From positions 1 through 59,000 of the forward strand of contig JAUZOE010000023.1 in assembly GCA_030706605.1 (NCBI GenBank): a DNA stretch of 59,000 nt, written 5' to 3'. Of this stretch, positions 1 through 8,826 are shown in pieces. The stretch's first letter is position 1. Every line of letters begins with the position of its first letter. This stretch comes from Bacteroidota bacterium. GTDB lineage: Bacteria > Bacteroidota > Bacteroidia > Chitinophagales > Chitinophagaceae. Made by a program: the position numbers and the translations under genes. Below the pieces are notes generated by a model. The model saw only the letters and a list, made by a program, of their open reading frames with translations. It did not search any database and had not been told where the DNA came from.

Positions 1-3000
1 CTGTTCCGCCAGTAGCTGTGATGGTCACAGTACCTGTTCCGCCATTACATGTGATCGGGCTGGTTACCGTTGCACTGGTAATGCTGATGGCAGCAGGCTG
101 CATAATCGTTAAACTGCCTGCTGTAGCTGAGCAGCTATTTGCATCTGTTACTGTATAATTATAAATTCCTGCCCCAAGACCGGTAAATGAGCCGGTTGCA
201 TTGGTGGAAGGAGACCCCAGGGTACCACCACTTAAAGTATAACTTAAAGGTCCTGTTCCGCCTGCGCCTGTTATAGTCGCCGTTCCGTTGGCAGCACCAT
301 TACAGGTTAGGTCGGTATGGACTTCTGATGCAGTTGGTGCCGGATTAATGGTAACATCCGGGGTAGCATAATTGGTACAACCATTACCATCTGTATAAGT
401 ATATACTATAGTAGAGCTTGAGCCCACTACTGTTGAAGGATTGAAAGTTGCAGTGCCATTACCATTATCGGTAATACCGCCATCTGGAGAACCACCATCA
501 TAAGCAATAAATGATCCGCCGGAACCTGTTGGGATACCGGTAATAGTAACAGCCGGACTATTGGTGCAATATTGAGAAGCCAGGTTACTAATGCTGACCA
601 CCGGCAATGGATTTACGGTTATCGTGAATGAACAAGAGTTGGAACAACCACTACCATTAATATAAGTATAAGTGATGGTATGGGACCCTGCTCCTGCTGT
701 AGCAGGATTGAAAGTGCCCGCACTAACCCCTGTGCCACTATATGTGCCACCTGCAGGTGATCCTCCTGTTAAGGTAAAAGGCGATGCATCTATACATACA
801 GATGAATTGCCCGGACAGGTAACTGTTGGCGCCGGATTTACAGTTACTGAGCCGGGAATATTTGAGGAAACACATCCTGAACTATTGCGCACCGTTAATG
901 TAAAGGGTATCGAAGTGCCGGACGCGCCCGCACTCAGGCTTACTGTAATAGGAGAACCAAGCAATGTGCCATTAGTTACTGTTGTAATACCGGCTCCCGA
1001 AATACTGTATTGATTAGGGCTTCCGGCAGGGCTTGAATAAGGTATGGTAAATGACATGGAACCCGCACAGATAGGACTGATAGTTCCCAACGTAATGGTG
1101 GGTGACGGATTTACCGTTAATGTTTTGGAAGCAGAAGTAGTTCCGCAGGAACCACCGCTGGTAGTAAGTGTTAAGGTAACACTCGCTGGCGCAGATGCTG
1201 AAGCCGTATAAGTTGCAGTACCCGGTGTAGTACCCCCGTTATTGGTAAAAGTTCCGGCTTGTCCACCGGTTAATCCATCTGACCAAACGGCTGCTGTAGC
1301 CCCGCCGCCATAGGAACCTCCCAATGCGACTGTGGTGCCTCCCTTGCAAATCGCAGTAAGTGCACTGCCCACACCAACTGTTGGGGCATTCACTGTTATA
1401 ACCACCGATTTATTGGTCAAAGTTGTACTACAGGTAGAACCTGACGCAAACGTAATTGCAGTAATCGCAACGGTAGAAGTCGGACCTGTTAATCCTGAAA
1501 CAGTGAATGCAGTACTCACGCCACTGGTAAAGGTAACGGTGGTTCCGACACCGCCAGGATTAGCTGGAGTAGTGTACGTAATATTATAGTCTCCATTAGC
1601 TAATGAAGTAGAATGCAAGGTAATGTCGGTAGTGCCGCCTGCACATATTGTAGTAGGAGATGCAGATACCGTAAAATTAGAAACATCTATCCAGGTGAAT
1701 CTTACTCCGCCACCGGCACCATTACCCCCATTTGATCCACGTGCACCGCCGCCGCCACCACCACCTGGAGGAGTGCCATCTCCGGCACCAGTACCGAAAT
1801 ATATGCCACCGGCACCTCCGTTACTAGCATAGCCGAATGGAGTTCCACCATCACCTCCATCATTTCCATTAGCATTCCCACCAGATGTGCCAGCTATAAT
1901 GTAAGGAGCACCTGTACCTGCAGGATTAACACTATTTCCTGATGAACCACCTGCTGCACCATTTGAGCTATTGGAAGTATTGGAACTGCCTCCGGCTGCA
2001 ACAAATAGATTGGTATTTATAGTGGTATTACTTGAACCACCAGAACCTGTGCTGCCACCGCCATTACCTATAGATATAGTGTACTGAGTATTTCCAGTGG
2101 TTGAAAAAGCGTTATCTATTATATAAGCACCACTACCTCCTCCTCCAGCACCTCTTCTGCCACCAAATTGTGAATTTGGTCCGACTCCTCCATCCCCTCC
2201 TGCGCCCCAGGCTTCTACTTTAATACAAGAAACTCCAGCAGGCACAGTGAATGTACCTGAAGAAAGCATGGTATATGGAGAAGCGACAACTATTGGTGCA
2301 GCATGAAGGGTCATCCCTGTCATCGATCCATATGTAGTACCAGATGTTCCATTGTTAAATGTTGTACTAGAATTGTCTGTTATATTTGAAATTGGTATAT
2401 CACGGTTGAATACCGCATTATCTACATCGTAATTTGTTGTCCATTGTTGATCATCACCCAATGCCCAATTAGTTGGAGTATTAATAGAATGGACTGCAAA
2501 AGTTGAAAGATGAACACTACTAATCACCTCCAATGCCTGGTCATTTGTATTTACATTTAATGGCGTACTATAGGCAATACTTCCTATATTAGAGGAACCA
2601 CTATTGTAAGTTTTAAAGTCAGTTATGGGGGAAGTTTGGTTAACCCCATCAAAGACGGCAGCCCATACATCTGTAACCACTGTCGTTCCTCCGCTTACCG
2701 TAACGGATAAGGTAGTATTAGTAGCTAAATCAAGCCCTGCTTCATTTAGGTAATATAATTGAGTGTGTTGTAGTATTGAACCAGTTGCCATATCACCTGC
2801 AACAGATGTTAGTGGCCTAGTACCATAGGTAAGAACCACAGTCCTTGAACCTGCTGAAACTTGTGAAGACGCAATGGCCACTACCAGGATCCGATTAGTG
2901 TTACTTCCGGTAGGTACGGAATAGGCACTGGTCTGCGCACTTGTCGAGGTTCCGTGGTATATGTTGGACCATGCTTTTAATGTCGTAATTTGTCCAAAAC

Positions 3001-3076
3001 TATTTTGGATAAAAAACAAACCCGCCATCAACAATGTAATAGCGAATAATCCGGATTTACGTAAATATGTCTTCAT
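1..3076 (-). CDS. Giant secreted glycine-rich / SprB-repeat protein, C-terminus beyond left edge
   Basis: The reading frame is open from the ATG at 3076 to the left edge, more than 1020 codons, so the 3' end is missing. The first 29 residues are a clear signal peptide (MKTYLRK, a hydrophobic core, then a short SFGQ end). An N-terminal domain of about 240 residues is followed by a VPAGV-S-IKVEAWG motif and a glycine/serine/asparagine-rich stretch at about residues 280-445 (nt 1740-2230). Many Ig-like repeats with TVNP linkers follow. Near the left edge come units of the SprB-repeat type (TCNG-NG-TITGAGGTG), one at about nt 300 and another starting at about nt 55. Such proteins in Bacteroidota are large T9SS-exported surface adhesins; a sorting domain would be expected outside the window. 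The frame stays open to an ATG at 3388, but the signal peptide and a terminator-like hairpin at 3141-3169 favour 3076. Exact function is unknown. Confidence 0.85.
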   Translation of the reverse strand, partial: MKTYLRKSGLFAITLLMAGLFFIQNSFGQITTLKAWSNIYHGTSTSAQTSAYSVPTGSNTNRILVVAIASSQVSAGSRTVVLTYGTRPLTSVAGDMATGSILQHTQLYYLNEAGLDLATNTTLSVTVSGGTTVVTDVWAAVFDGVNQTSPITDFKTYNSGSSNIGSIAYSTPLNVNTNDQALEVISSVHLSTFAVHSINTPTNWALGDDQQWTTNYDVDNAVFNRDIPISNITDNSSTTFNNGTSGTTYGSMTGMTLHAAPIVVASPYTMLSSGTFTVPAGVSCIKVEAWGAGGDGGVGPNSQFGGRRGAGGGGSGAYIIDNAFSTTGNTQYTISIGNGGGSTGSGGSSNTTINTNLFVAAGGSSNTSNSSNGAAGGSSGNSVNPAGTGAPYIIAGTSGGNANGNDGGDGGTPFGYASNGGAGGIYFGTGAGDGTPPGGGGGGGARGSNGGNGAGGGVRFTWIDVSNFTVSASPTTICAGGTTDITLHSTSLANGDYNITYTTPANPGGVGTTVTFTSGVSTAFTVSGLTGPTSTVAITAITFASGSTCSTTLTNKSVVITVNAPTVGVGSALTAICKGGTTVALGGSYGGGATAAVWSDGLTGGQAGTFTNNGGTTPGTATYTASASAPASVTLTLTTSGGSCGTTSASKTLTVNPSPTITLGTISPICAGSMSFTIPYSSPAGSPNQYSISGAGITTVTNGTLLGSPITVSLSAGASGTSIPFTLTVRNSSGCVSSNIPGSVTVNPAPTVTCPGNSSVCIDASPFTLTGGSPAGGTYSGTGVSAGTFNPATAGAGSHTITYTYINGSGCSNSCSFTITVNPLPVVSISNLASQYCTNSPAVTITGIPTGSGGSFIAYDGGSPDGGITDNGNGTATFNPSTVVGSSSTIVYTYTDGNGCTNYATPDVTINPAPTASEVHTDLTCNGAANGTATITGAGGTGPLSYTLSGGTLGSPSTNATGSFTGLGAGIYNYTVTDANSCSATAGSLTIMQPAAISITSATVTSPITCNGGTGTVTITATGGT

Positions 3077-3132
3077 AACAGAATGCTTAAAAAGGTGAAC
3101 AGTAGAGGTTGAATGTTTACCGGGGTTAGGTA

Positions 3133-3169
3133 TAAAAAAAAATGATGCGTCGCTATGCTTCGCATCATT
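3133..3169 (-). terminator. Terminator-like hairpin upstream of the giant surface protein gene
   Basis: On the minus strand a perfect 9-bp stem (AATGATGCG paired with CGCATCATT, loop of 11 nt) is followed directly by a run of T. It lies 65-93 bp upstream of the ATG at 3076. It either ends an upstream minus-strand transcript or acts as an attenuator in the leader of the surface protein gene. The plus strand has no T run after the stem. Confidence 0.5.
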
Positions 3170-4231
3170 GGGTAAAGTAGTAAAGGTATTTGCAGGAGCA
3201 GATGTATGGATACCCCCTGTAATGGGTAAGCAGGCCGTATTGACGGCTTCTCCCGTTAAGGTCACCAGTGCAACGGCCGACTTCTTTGCAGAAAACAAGT
3301 TTACTATAAAAGAAGGCAGCTTTTTAAAAGCACCTGCCACAGCAATAATCATTTTCATAAGAAGCCATTTTGCGTAAAAATTATTCATAAGTCGTTTTTT
3401 AGTATTTGATCTGTTTCTTCGTGCAACTAACTAATAGGCACATACGCTGTTTCAATAACGGGTAGCCCGCAGTGATTGAGTCAGTGTTATATCTGTTTAT
3501 TAATTGTAAATGAGTATGCTGAAAGGCATTACGGTCAACCGGTAAGGGATTGCCGTAATGCATCGCCATATAGTTTTTACTGATTGCCTGCATAAGCCGT
3601 GTAACCGGAAAAATAAGCAGGGACGGGAACCACAAAAGCAGGGTGCACATAATGATGTCCATAAATAAAAAATTAAATTTTTATTACTTAATTAAATACA
3701 ATACAGTGTGGTATGAAGCTTAGCAGTCCATAACAGAAATTGGAAAAATAGTATTGGTTAACCCTGGGAGCTTTTGGCTTAGGATCTTTCAAAGGAGTTA
3801 GACATTCAATCAAACAAATTACCGATAGTGGTAACACTCTCAGACAGGATTATTGTCTAAAAAAATGGATGTTCCGGGTGTTATGATCCATGGTTAGCAT
3901 GAAAAATAAGCCGGAGAAAAAATTTGTTCTGTGGGGGAAAATTTGGTCAAAGGATAATGAAAAACGTGAACCGACTCACAAAATAGGTTAAAGTTTTTAA
4001 TTAACAAAGCATTTTAAAAAAAATTATTTTAATGCGACAATTAATTAATGATTTTTTTGTATAGGGAGTATTCAATACAGCAGTGCCGGTTAACCAATTA
4101 TTATTGTTCATCTCCACATCAAAGTGTGTAAAAACTATTTACATCCGGTTACCTCAATCATATCCGTTCCAGCAGGAAATTGGAATAAGGAACTTAGCGA
4201 AGCGATCTCATGAACACGATTAAAAAAATAA

Positions 4232-4423
4232 AAGATTGGTAAATAATGCAAACGTAACATTGAGCTCATGTGGCTTATGAAGCAACTTGCCACGGATCAT
4301 AATACAATCTCCAATTTCAGAAGAGACAATGAAAAAGCGATCCGCAAAGTGTTTCGGTATATCATTATCATTGCCAAACAATTTGACCTGATTGGAGGAA
4401 AGTCGACAAATCTATGCGTTTGA
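4232..4423 (+). pseudogene. IS1182-type transposase remnant
   Basis: Translation from 4232 gives a fragment reading KRNIELMWL, then LATDHNTISNFRRDN and KAIRKVFR, ending FDLIGGKSTNLCV before a stop at 4421. The order RNIE-MWL, then DH-TI-NFR-DN, then KA--KVFR is the N-terminal signature of IS1182-family transposases. A stop lies just upstream (4229). The last residues jump from GGK to ST-L, which in intact relatives lie some residues apart, so an internal deletion is likely. The catalytic C-terminal part is absent. It is a non-functional relic of an element that once inserted between the surface-protein genes. Confidence 0.72.
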
Positions 4424-4450
4424 AGAATACAATCAGGGTATTTTAATTGC

Positions 4451-4600
4451 CATGGGTTTCAACCCGTGGATGGATAATGAAGTATCTTTAAGGGCTTTAG
4501 CCAAAATCTATTGACTCCGTACAATATAGGGCGTTTTAACTTTTGGCTAAAGCCGGAAAACACTACCACAATTGCCACTAACTTTAGTTAGTGGCAATTG
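4451..4600. repeat. Cluster of three REP/BIME-like hairpins
   Basis: Three imperfect to perfect inverted repeats follow each other. The first is GGGTT-tc-AACCC with partial flanking pairing (about 4451-4469). The second has perfect 14-bp arms GGCTTTAGCCAAAA (4493-4506) and TTTTGGCTAAAGCC (4541-4554). The third has perfect 14-bp arms (4569-4582 and 4587-4600, core GCCACTAAC) around a TTTA loop. Such grouped extragenic palindromes resemble REP/BIME elements mobilised by RAYT (IS200-like Y1) transposases. No RAYT gene is in the window and no second copy was seen, so the assignment rests on structure only. Confidence 0.55.
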
Positions 4601-5118
4601 ACACACTGTATCAAAGACAAAACAGTGAATTATTTAACTTGAAGAACTCACTAATTTACCCCTTGCGAAGTATAGCCAAATATAAGCCTGCGCCCGCTCA
4701 ATACCTTGTTATTTCTTTTGAATTGATTCGCACTGATCTTATTTGGTAAAAGAAGCGTTGATCGCTTTATTGTATCTTAAAAAACCACCGCCTAAGGCGG
4801 TAGTAATGTTCCCGGGGCTTTGCCTGATTTTTTTTACCACAAAGGACACAAAGGGCACGAAGGATTTTTTCTACGAAAAAATAAAAAATATTTGACACAC
4901 TATTCATTAAAGAGGGCATAAACCGATTCTTTCAACCCACCTTCTTCTATACAACTAAGTTGTTTTTAGCGAAACATCGGCGCGCCCATATGGGGAACCT
5001 GGAAGGTGGTTGTTGAGTTTTTGAATAAGAAGATACATGGATATGGCTTTTCCATCCCAATCCACTGCCTCTTCAATAACACCTCTCAAAGGCTATACCT
5101 ACCCCACATCCCCTATTA

Positions 5119-8100
5119 CTAATAGATTGCTTTCAGCACTTTCACACTGCCATCAGGTAGGGCTACCTCAAGCTGGTATATACCCTTTGCCAGGGTAGCG
5201 CCTGGCTGAATCAGTTCGGTACTGTTTCCCCCGGGATGATTGATCTGTTTCTGCAGCATCACCTGTCCCAGTTTATTGAGCAAACGGATAATATACTTTC
5301 CTTCGGGCTGGTTCTCCAGTTGAAGATGTATGATACCATCCGTTACCGGGTTGGGATAAATGGCGATATCCTGTTTCAGGACAGGCACCCATACTTTTAC
5401 TACCGGGCTATATGTGACAGATCCATTGATATCAATACTCTTAATGCGGTAATAATGATAACCCGGTGTGGCATTTTTATCCAGCCAACTGTAAGCCACG
5501 ACTCCCGTATTGTTTGCAGAAAGAATTGCTACCTGGTTAAACGCGCTGCCATTCATTGATTGCTCCACTTCATACTGTTTCATATTGCTTTCATTTTCCA
5601 CTTTCCACGCTACTGTTATATCAGCATTCTTAAGAGTCGCATTTACAGAAACAAATGTTACGGGTAATGGGCCTTCCATTGGTGCAAATACAATACGGAA
5701 ACGATTGGCAGCGAAAGAACCTGCTGCGCTGGTAACACTAAAATTCAGGGTAGTAGATCCTTCCAGGTTCAGCGGCGTTTGTGTATGCAGGTAGGTATCT
5801 TCTATAAATCCTTGGAGGCCCCGGGCTGACAGGTTTTGTGCTGTAAAAACCAATCGATAGGACTGAGCTTTCACCCCGGTAAGATTAAAGAAAACCGTAT
5901 CGGATTTTCCGAGCATCTGTCTTCTTTCCAGGACAAGATATTTTCCGCCGGATTTTACAGACAGGTTTTCAGAACTGTTATACATTTTTTTTGCATCCAT
6001 TCTATCAATAGCATTACTGTAATCACCACTAAACTGCTGCAAGGTACCATCATCAAGAATGGCACTATCGGCATTGACGCTGTATAAATTAGTGCGTAAT
6101 TGGGCTATTCTGCCCGAAGTACCTTGTGGTCTGAAATAGCTGACCGTACTTCCATTTGATTTTGAGGCTTCGGTAAAATTAATACTTCCGGCTGTTGGCA
6201 TCGTCTGTACAAAAAATGCCTGCCCACTTTGGATGAAGTTATTTGGGATAAGAGATGGAATACTCACATAGTCAACTCCGTCAAAAAAATAAGTTTCATA
6301 TTTACCATACCCATAGCCACCTATTGAATTAGGATTCCAAAGATAAAAGAAACCAGAACCCGTTGTCTGAGTTACATTTCTCATATCAATTGCAGAGGCA
6401 TAGGGATTGCCTATAGAAGCAAATGAATTATCACCTGCGAGTGGAATACTTACATCACCGGTAAACAGAGTCCCCTTTGTCCTCAATATAGTATTATTGG
6501 GAGTGGTTACTGTTGTTCCGTTGACACTCCTGTCGCCCCTGACAAAGAGCATATACCCTTTTGAATTATAAATAGAATTCCCGGTATTGGTAATTCCTGT
6601 CCAGCCCAATGAATTTGAAGGATCATAATATTTCATCGAAGGACTCACAGAATACATATCAAACCCGGCCCCGTTGCCTCCCGGCCCCGTTACCTGGGTA
6701 CCATAACCCGTAGATAGTTTAGAACCGCCTTCCATCCAGCTATTAAATACAGATTGGCCTGTTGTGGGCACTGCCAGGAATTCCCAGGTCTTGGCATGCT
6801 GGCCTGAACCAGTCCCTAAATTAATGTAACGTTCTACAATTACTTTCCCGGTAATGGTATTTCCTGCAGCAAGTGCACCTACATTAGCGGTAGCTGTATC
6901 AGATGATTTCAGGGCGATATTATCCCCGGTATTTAATTGTGCTGTGGAGGAACCAAAAGAAAGACTGCCCAAAATATTCAGGGTATCATTTAAGGTGTTT
7001 GCAACATCAACATCATTGCTGATGGTAAGGTTTTTTAGATTCCTGTTTTTAAACATACTCCCTGCAATAGTTTGTGTTGATGTTCCATTCAAAACCAGAG
7101 TGCCATTACCGGCATCGAATGTGCCGTTATTAGTAATGGATCCTGCTATTTGCAGAACACCGGTTCCATTAACCGTTAAGGTTGCTCCTGATAAAATCTG
7201 AAGATTTTTTATAGTAGCCACCGGAGTGTTACTTAACACGGGCTTACGAGTAACTGAAGGAATATATACATCCGGGCAAGTAGTAGAAGGAAGTTGGTTA
7301 TCTGACCAGTTGGAAGCCGTATTCCAGTCGGAACTGGTATTTCCTGTCCATAAATTATGAAATGAAACTACCGCACTTCCCTGAGCACCCCAGCAACCAC
7401 TTGCTTCTGCCCTGAAATAATAGGTCCCCGCATTACTTACCGATTGTGGATTGCCTGGTATAGCGGTGGAAGTTCCATTGGAAGAAGTTCCCTGGAAATA
7501 GATATTTCCACTTCCTCCGGTGCCGGCTGTTAAAGTAGTTGAATTGCTGCATAAAGAAGTGCCCCCACCGGTAACGATTACAGGTGCCGGTATCGGGTTA
7601 ACAGTTATATTTAAGGTTTTTGTCAGAAGAGGATATGAATCACCATGCTTGTAAACTTTACAGGTTATCGTATAGATTTTAACAGAAGTTGAATTCACCG
7701 CCGTAACAGTAGCTGTTTTAGCTGTATTAAAATTCGAATTATTAGCAGGTGATATGCTGCCTCCACTATTAACCGACCAAGAACAATCATAAGAATAGGT
7801 ATTATTAGGAGGCGTTAAAGTGGCCGTTATAGTGGTACCATAACAAACCGGGGAACCAGTTGATGAAGAAAGAGTAAATGCAGGTAAGCCGCCCATGCCA
7901 TTGAATTCCTCAAATGAAAAATCTCCATTATTAGCATGATCACTTTGTACCGCAATAAAGACATTGCCAATATAAAGGCGGGTTGCCCCATTACCATTAC
8001 CTGCAGTAGGTTGAAGACCTCCAGTGGAACCAGCATTATTGATGACAAAACTTATACCACTTGCAAATTTTAAATCGTAATTCCCGGTCCAATAAATCTG

Positions 8101-8352
8101 GCCAGTAGGGCCATTAATAATAACACTGGTAAAATTCAGTAAAGAAACATTCCCCTGTACATTGAGTGTTCCGTTTATTGTCAAAACACCACTTTGGCCT
8201 GCGATTGTACTGGCATCAACAGGGGGGCCTGAAGGAACGGTATAATCGGCTAAGACTTTGCTGGAAAACAGCAAAGTAGTTATTGATAAAATCATTACTT
8301 TTCGCAAAGGAAATAAAGCAGTAAGATCGCAAAACAACCTATTTAATAACAT
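5119..8352 (-). CDS. Secreted modular protein with T9SS C-terminal sorting domain (paralogue A)
   Basis: From the ATG at 8352 the product is 1077 residues. The open frame extends to 8445, but this start places the basic residues just before the hydrophobic core that ends SSKVLA, giving a normal signal peptide. The N-terminal half has beta-sandwich Ig-like repeats and a beta-rich region of the type WNTASNWSDNQLPS. The C-terminal half is a long module shared with the genes at 8827 and 14240 (motifs HAKTWEFLAVPTTGQ, GDRSVNGTT, IGNPYASAIDMRNV, FFVQT, LPVTFVSVNA, WKVENESNM). The last 81 residues are a type A T9SS sorting domain beginning AIYPNPVTDG and ending VKVLKAIY. The product is expected to be exported by T9SS and anchored or released at the cell surface. 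Substrate or ligand is unknown. Confidence 0.88.
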   Translation of the reverse strand: MLLNRLFCDLTALFPLRKVMILSITTLLFSSKVLADYTVPSGPPVDASTIAGQSGVLTINGTLNVQGNVSLLNFTSVIINGPTGQIYWTGNYDLKFASGISFVINNAGSTGGLQPTAGNGNGATRLYIGNVFIAVQSDHANNGDFSFEEFNGMGGLPAFTLSSSTGSPVCYGTTITATLTPPNNTYSYDCSWSVNSGGSISPANNSNFNTAKTATVTAVNSTSVKIYTITCKVYKHGDSYPLLTKTLNITVNPIPAPVIVTGGGTSLCSNSTTLTAGTGGSGNIYFQGTSSNGTSTAIPGNPQSVSNAGTYYFRAEASGCWGAQGSAVVSFHNLWTGNTSSDWNTASNWSDNQLPSTTCPDVYIPSVTRKPVLSNTPVATIKNLQILSGATLTVNGTGVLQIAGSITNNGTFDAGNGTLVLNGTSTQTIAGSMFKNRNLKNLTISNDVDVANTLNDTLNILGSLSFGSSTAQLNTGDNIALKSSDTATANVGALAAGNTITGKVIVERYINLGTGSGQHAKTWEFLAVPTTGQSVFNSWMEGGSKLSTGYGTQVTGPGGNGAGFDMYSVSPSMKYYDPSNSLGWTGITNTGNSIYNSKGYMLFVRGDRSVNGTTVTTPNNTILRTKGTLFTGDVSIPLAGDNSFASIGNPYASAIDMRNVTQTTGSGFFYLWNPNSIGGYGYGKYETYFFDGVDYVSIPSLIPNNFIQSGQAFFVQTMPTAGSINFTEASKSNGSTVSYFRPQGTSGRIAQLRTNLYSVNADSAILDDGTLQQFSGDYSNAIDRMDAKKMYNSSENLSVKSGGKYLVLERRQMLGKSDTVFFNLTGVKAQSYRLVFTAQNLSARGLQGFIEDTYLHTQTPLNLEGSTTLNFSVTSAAGSFAANRFRIVFAPMEGPLPVTFVSVNATLKNADITVAWKVENESNMKQYEVEQSMNGSAFNQVAILSANNTGVVAYSWLDKNATPGYHYYRIKSIDINGSVTYSPVVKVWVPVLKQDIAIYPNPVTDGIIHLQLENQPEGKYIIRLLNKLGQVMLQKQINHPGGNSTELIQPGATLAKGIYQLEVALPDGSVKVLKAIY

Positions 8353-8826
8353 AAATAAAGGCTTTTGCAGAATATTTATCGACAGACTTTTTCTTATAAA
8401 TTTAAGTATGATAAAGTCTTTAATTAAAAAGTATAATTTTTCCATAAAACCATTTTTTCATTGTGTTTGAAAAGTAAATGATTTTGCAAAGGGTAGAAGA
8501 AAAGAATAAAGATGGCTTGAATAATAACAAGCGAATTCTTTATAAAACCCGAATTAAGGAGATATATTCTTAGGAATTTGGATGAGGACAAAAACGCATC
8601 ACAGGAAACTTCCCACGTAATGTAAGGAAATGCCGCAGATACCTTTAATTATTGTAAGAAGAAGATAGCGATCCTTTGGGGAACAACCGCTTCTATACCT
8701 ACAATAAATACAAAGATACTCACTCCAGGTTAATTTCCTAATTTAAAGGAGGACTATTTTTTATACTCAAAAAGTATTGACCTGAATAAAATATCGTAGA
8801 TCACGACACATTTAATATTCATATCA
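8353..8826. other. Intergenic region between T9SS paralogues A and B
   Basis: About 470 bp of AT-rich DNA upstream of paralogue A. It should carry that gene's promoter, but I found no convincing TAnnTTTG element in the right place. No RNA gene, repeat or terminator was recognised. Confidence 0.5.

Larger units (their letters stand above)
3389..5118. other. 1.7 kb gene-poor region with mobile-element debris
   Basis: No intact gene is convincing here. An 87-codon minus-strand frame at 3399-3662 has no recognisable domain and was not called. The stretch holds an IS1182-type transposase relic (4232-4423), a group of three hairpins (4451-4600), a small perfect inverted repeat ACCGCC-taa-GGCGGT (4787-4801) and a run of near-repeated AAAGG/GAAGG units around 4838-4864. 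A frame on the minus strand at about 4930-5090 reads like decayed coding sequence interrupted by frameshifts, but I cannot identify it. The region separates two surface-protein genes and looks like a site of past insertion and deletion. Confidence 0.6.

Noticed and set aside
1332-1832. Proline-rich plus-strand frames in the left-edge gene
   Set aside because: They are reverse readings of the glycine/threonine-rich repeats of the minus-strand surface protein.
3399-3662. 87-codon minus-strand frame upstream of the giant surface protein gene
   Set aside because: No recognisable domain, no promoter element, odd composition and no clear neighbour relation; probably chance.
4787-4801. Small perfect inverted repeat ACCGCC-taa-GGCGGT considered as terminator
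   Set aside because: It has no T run on the plus strand, and no gene ends near it; kept only as a note in the gap description.
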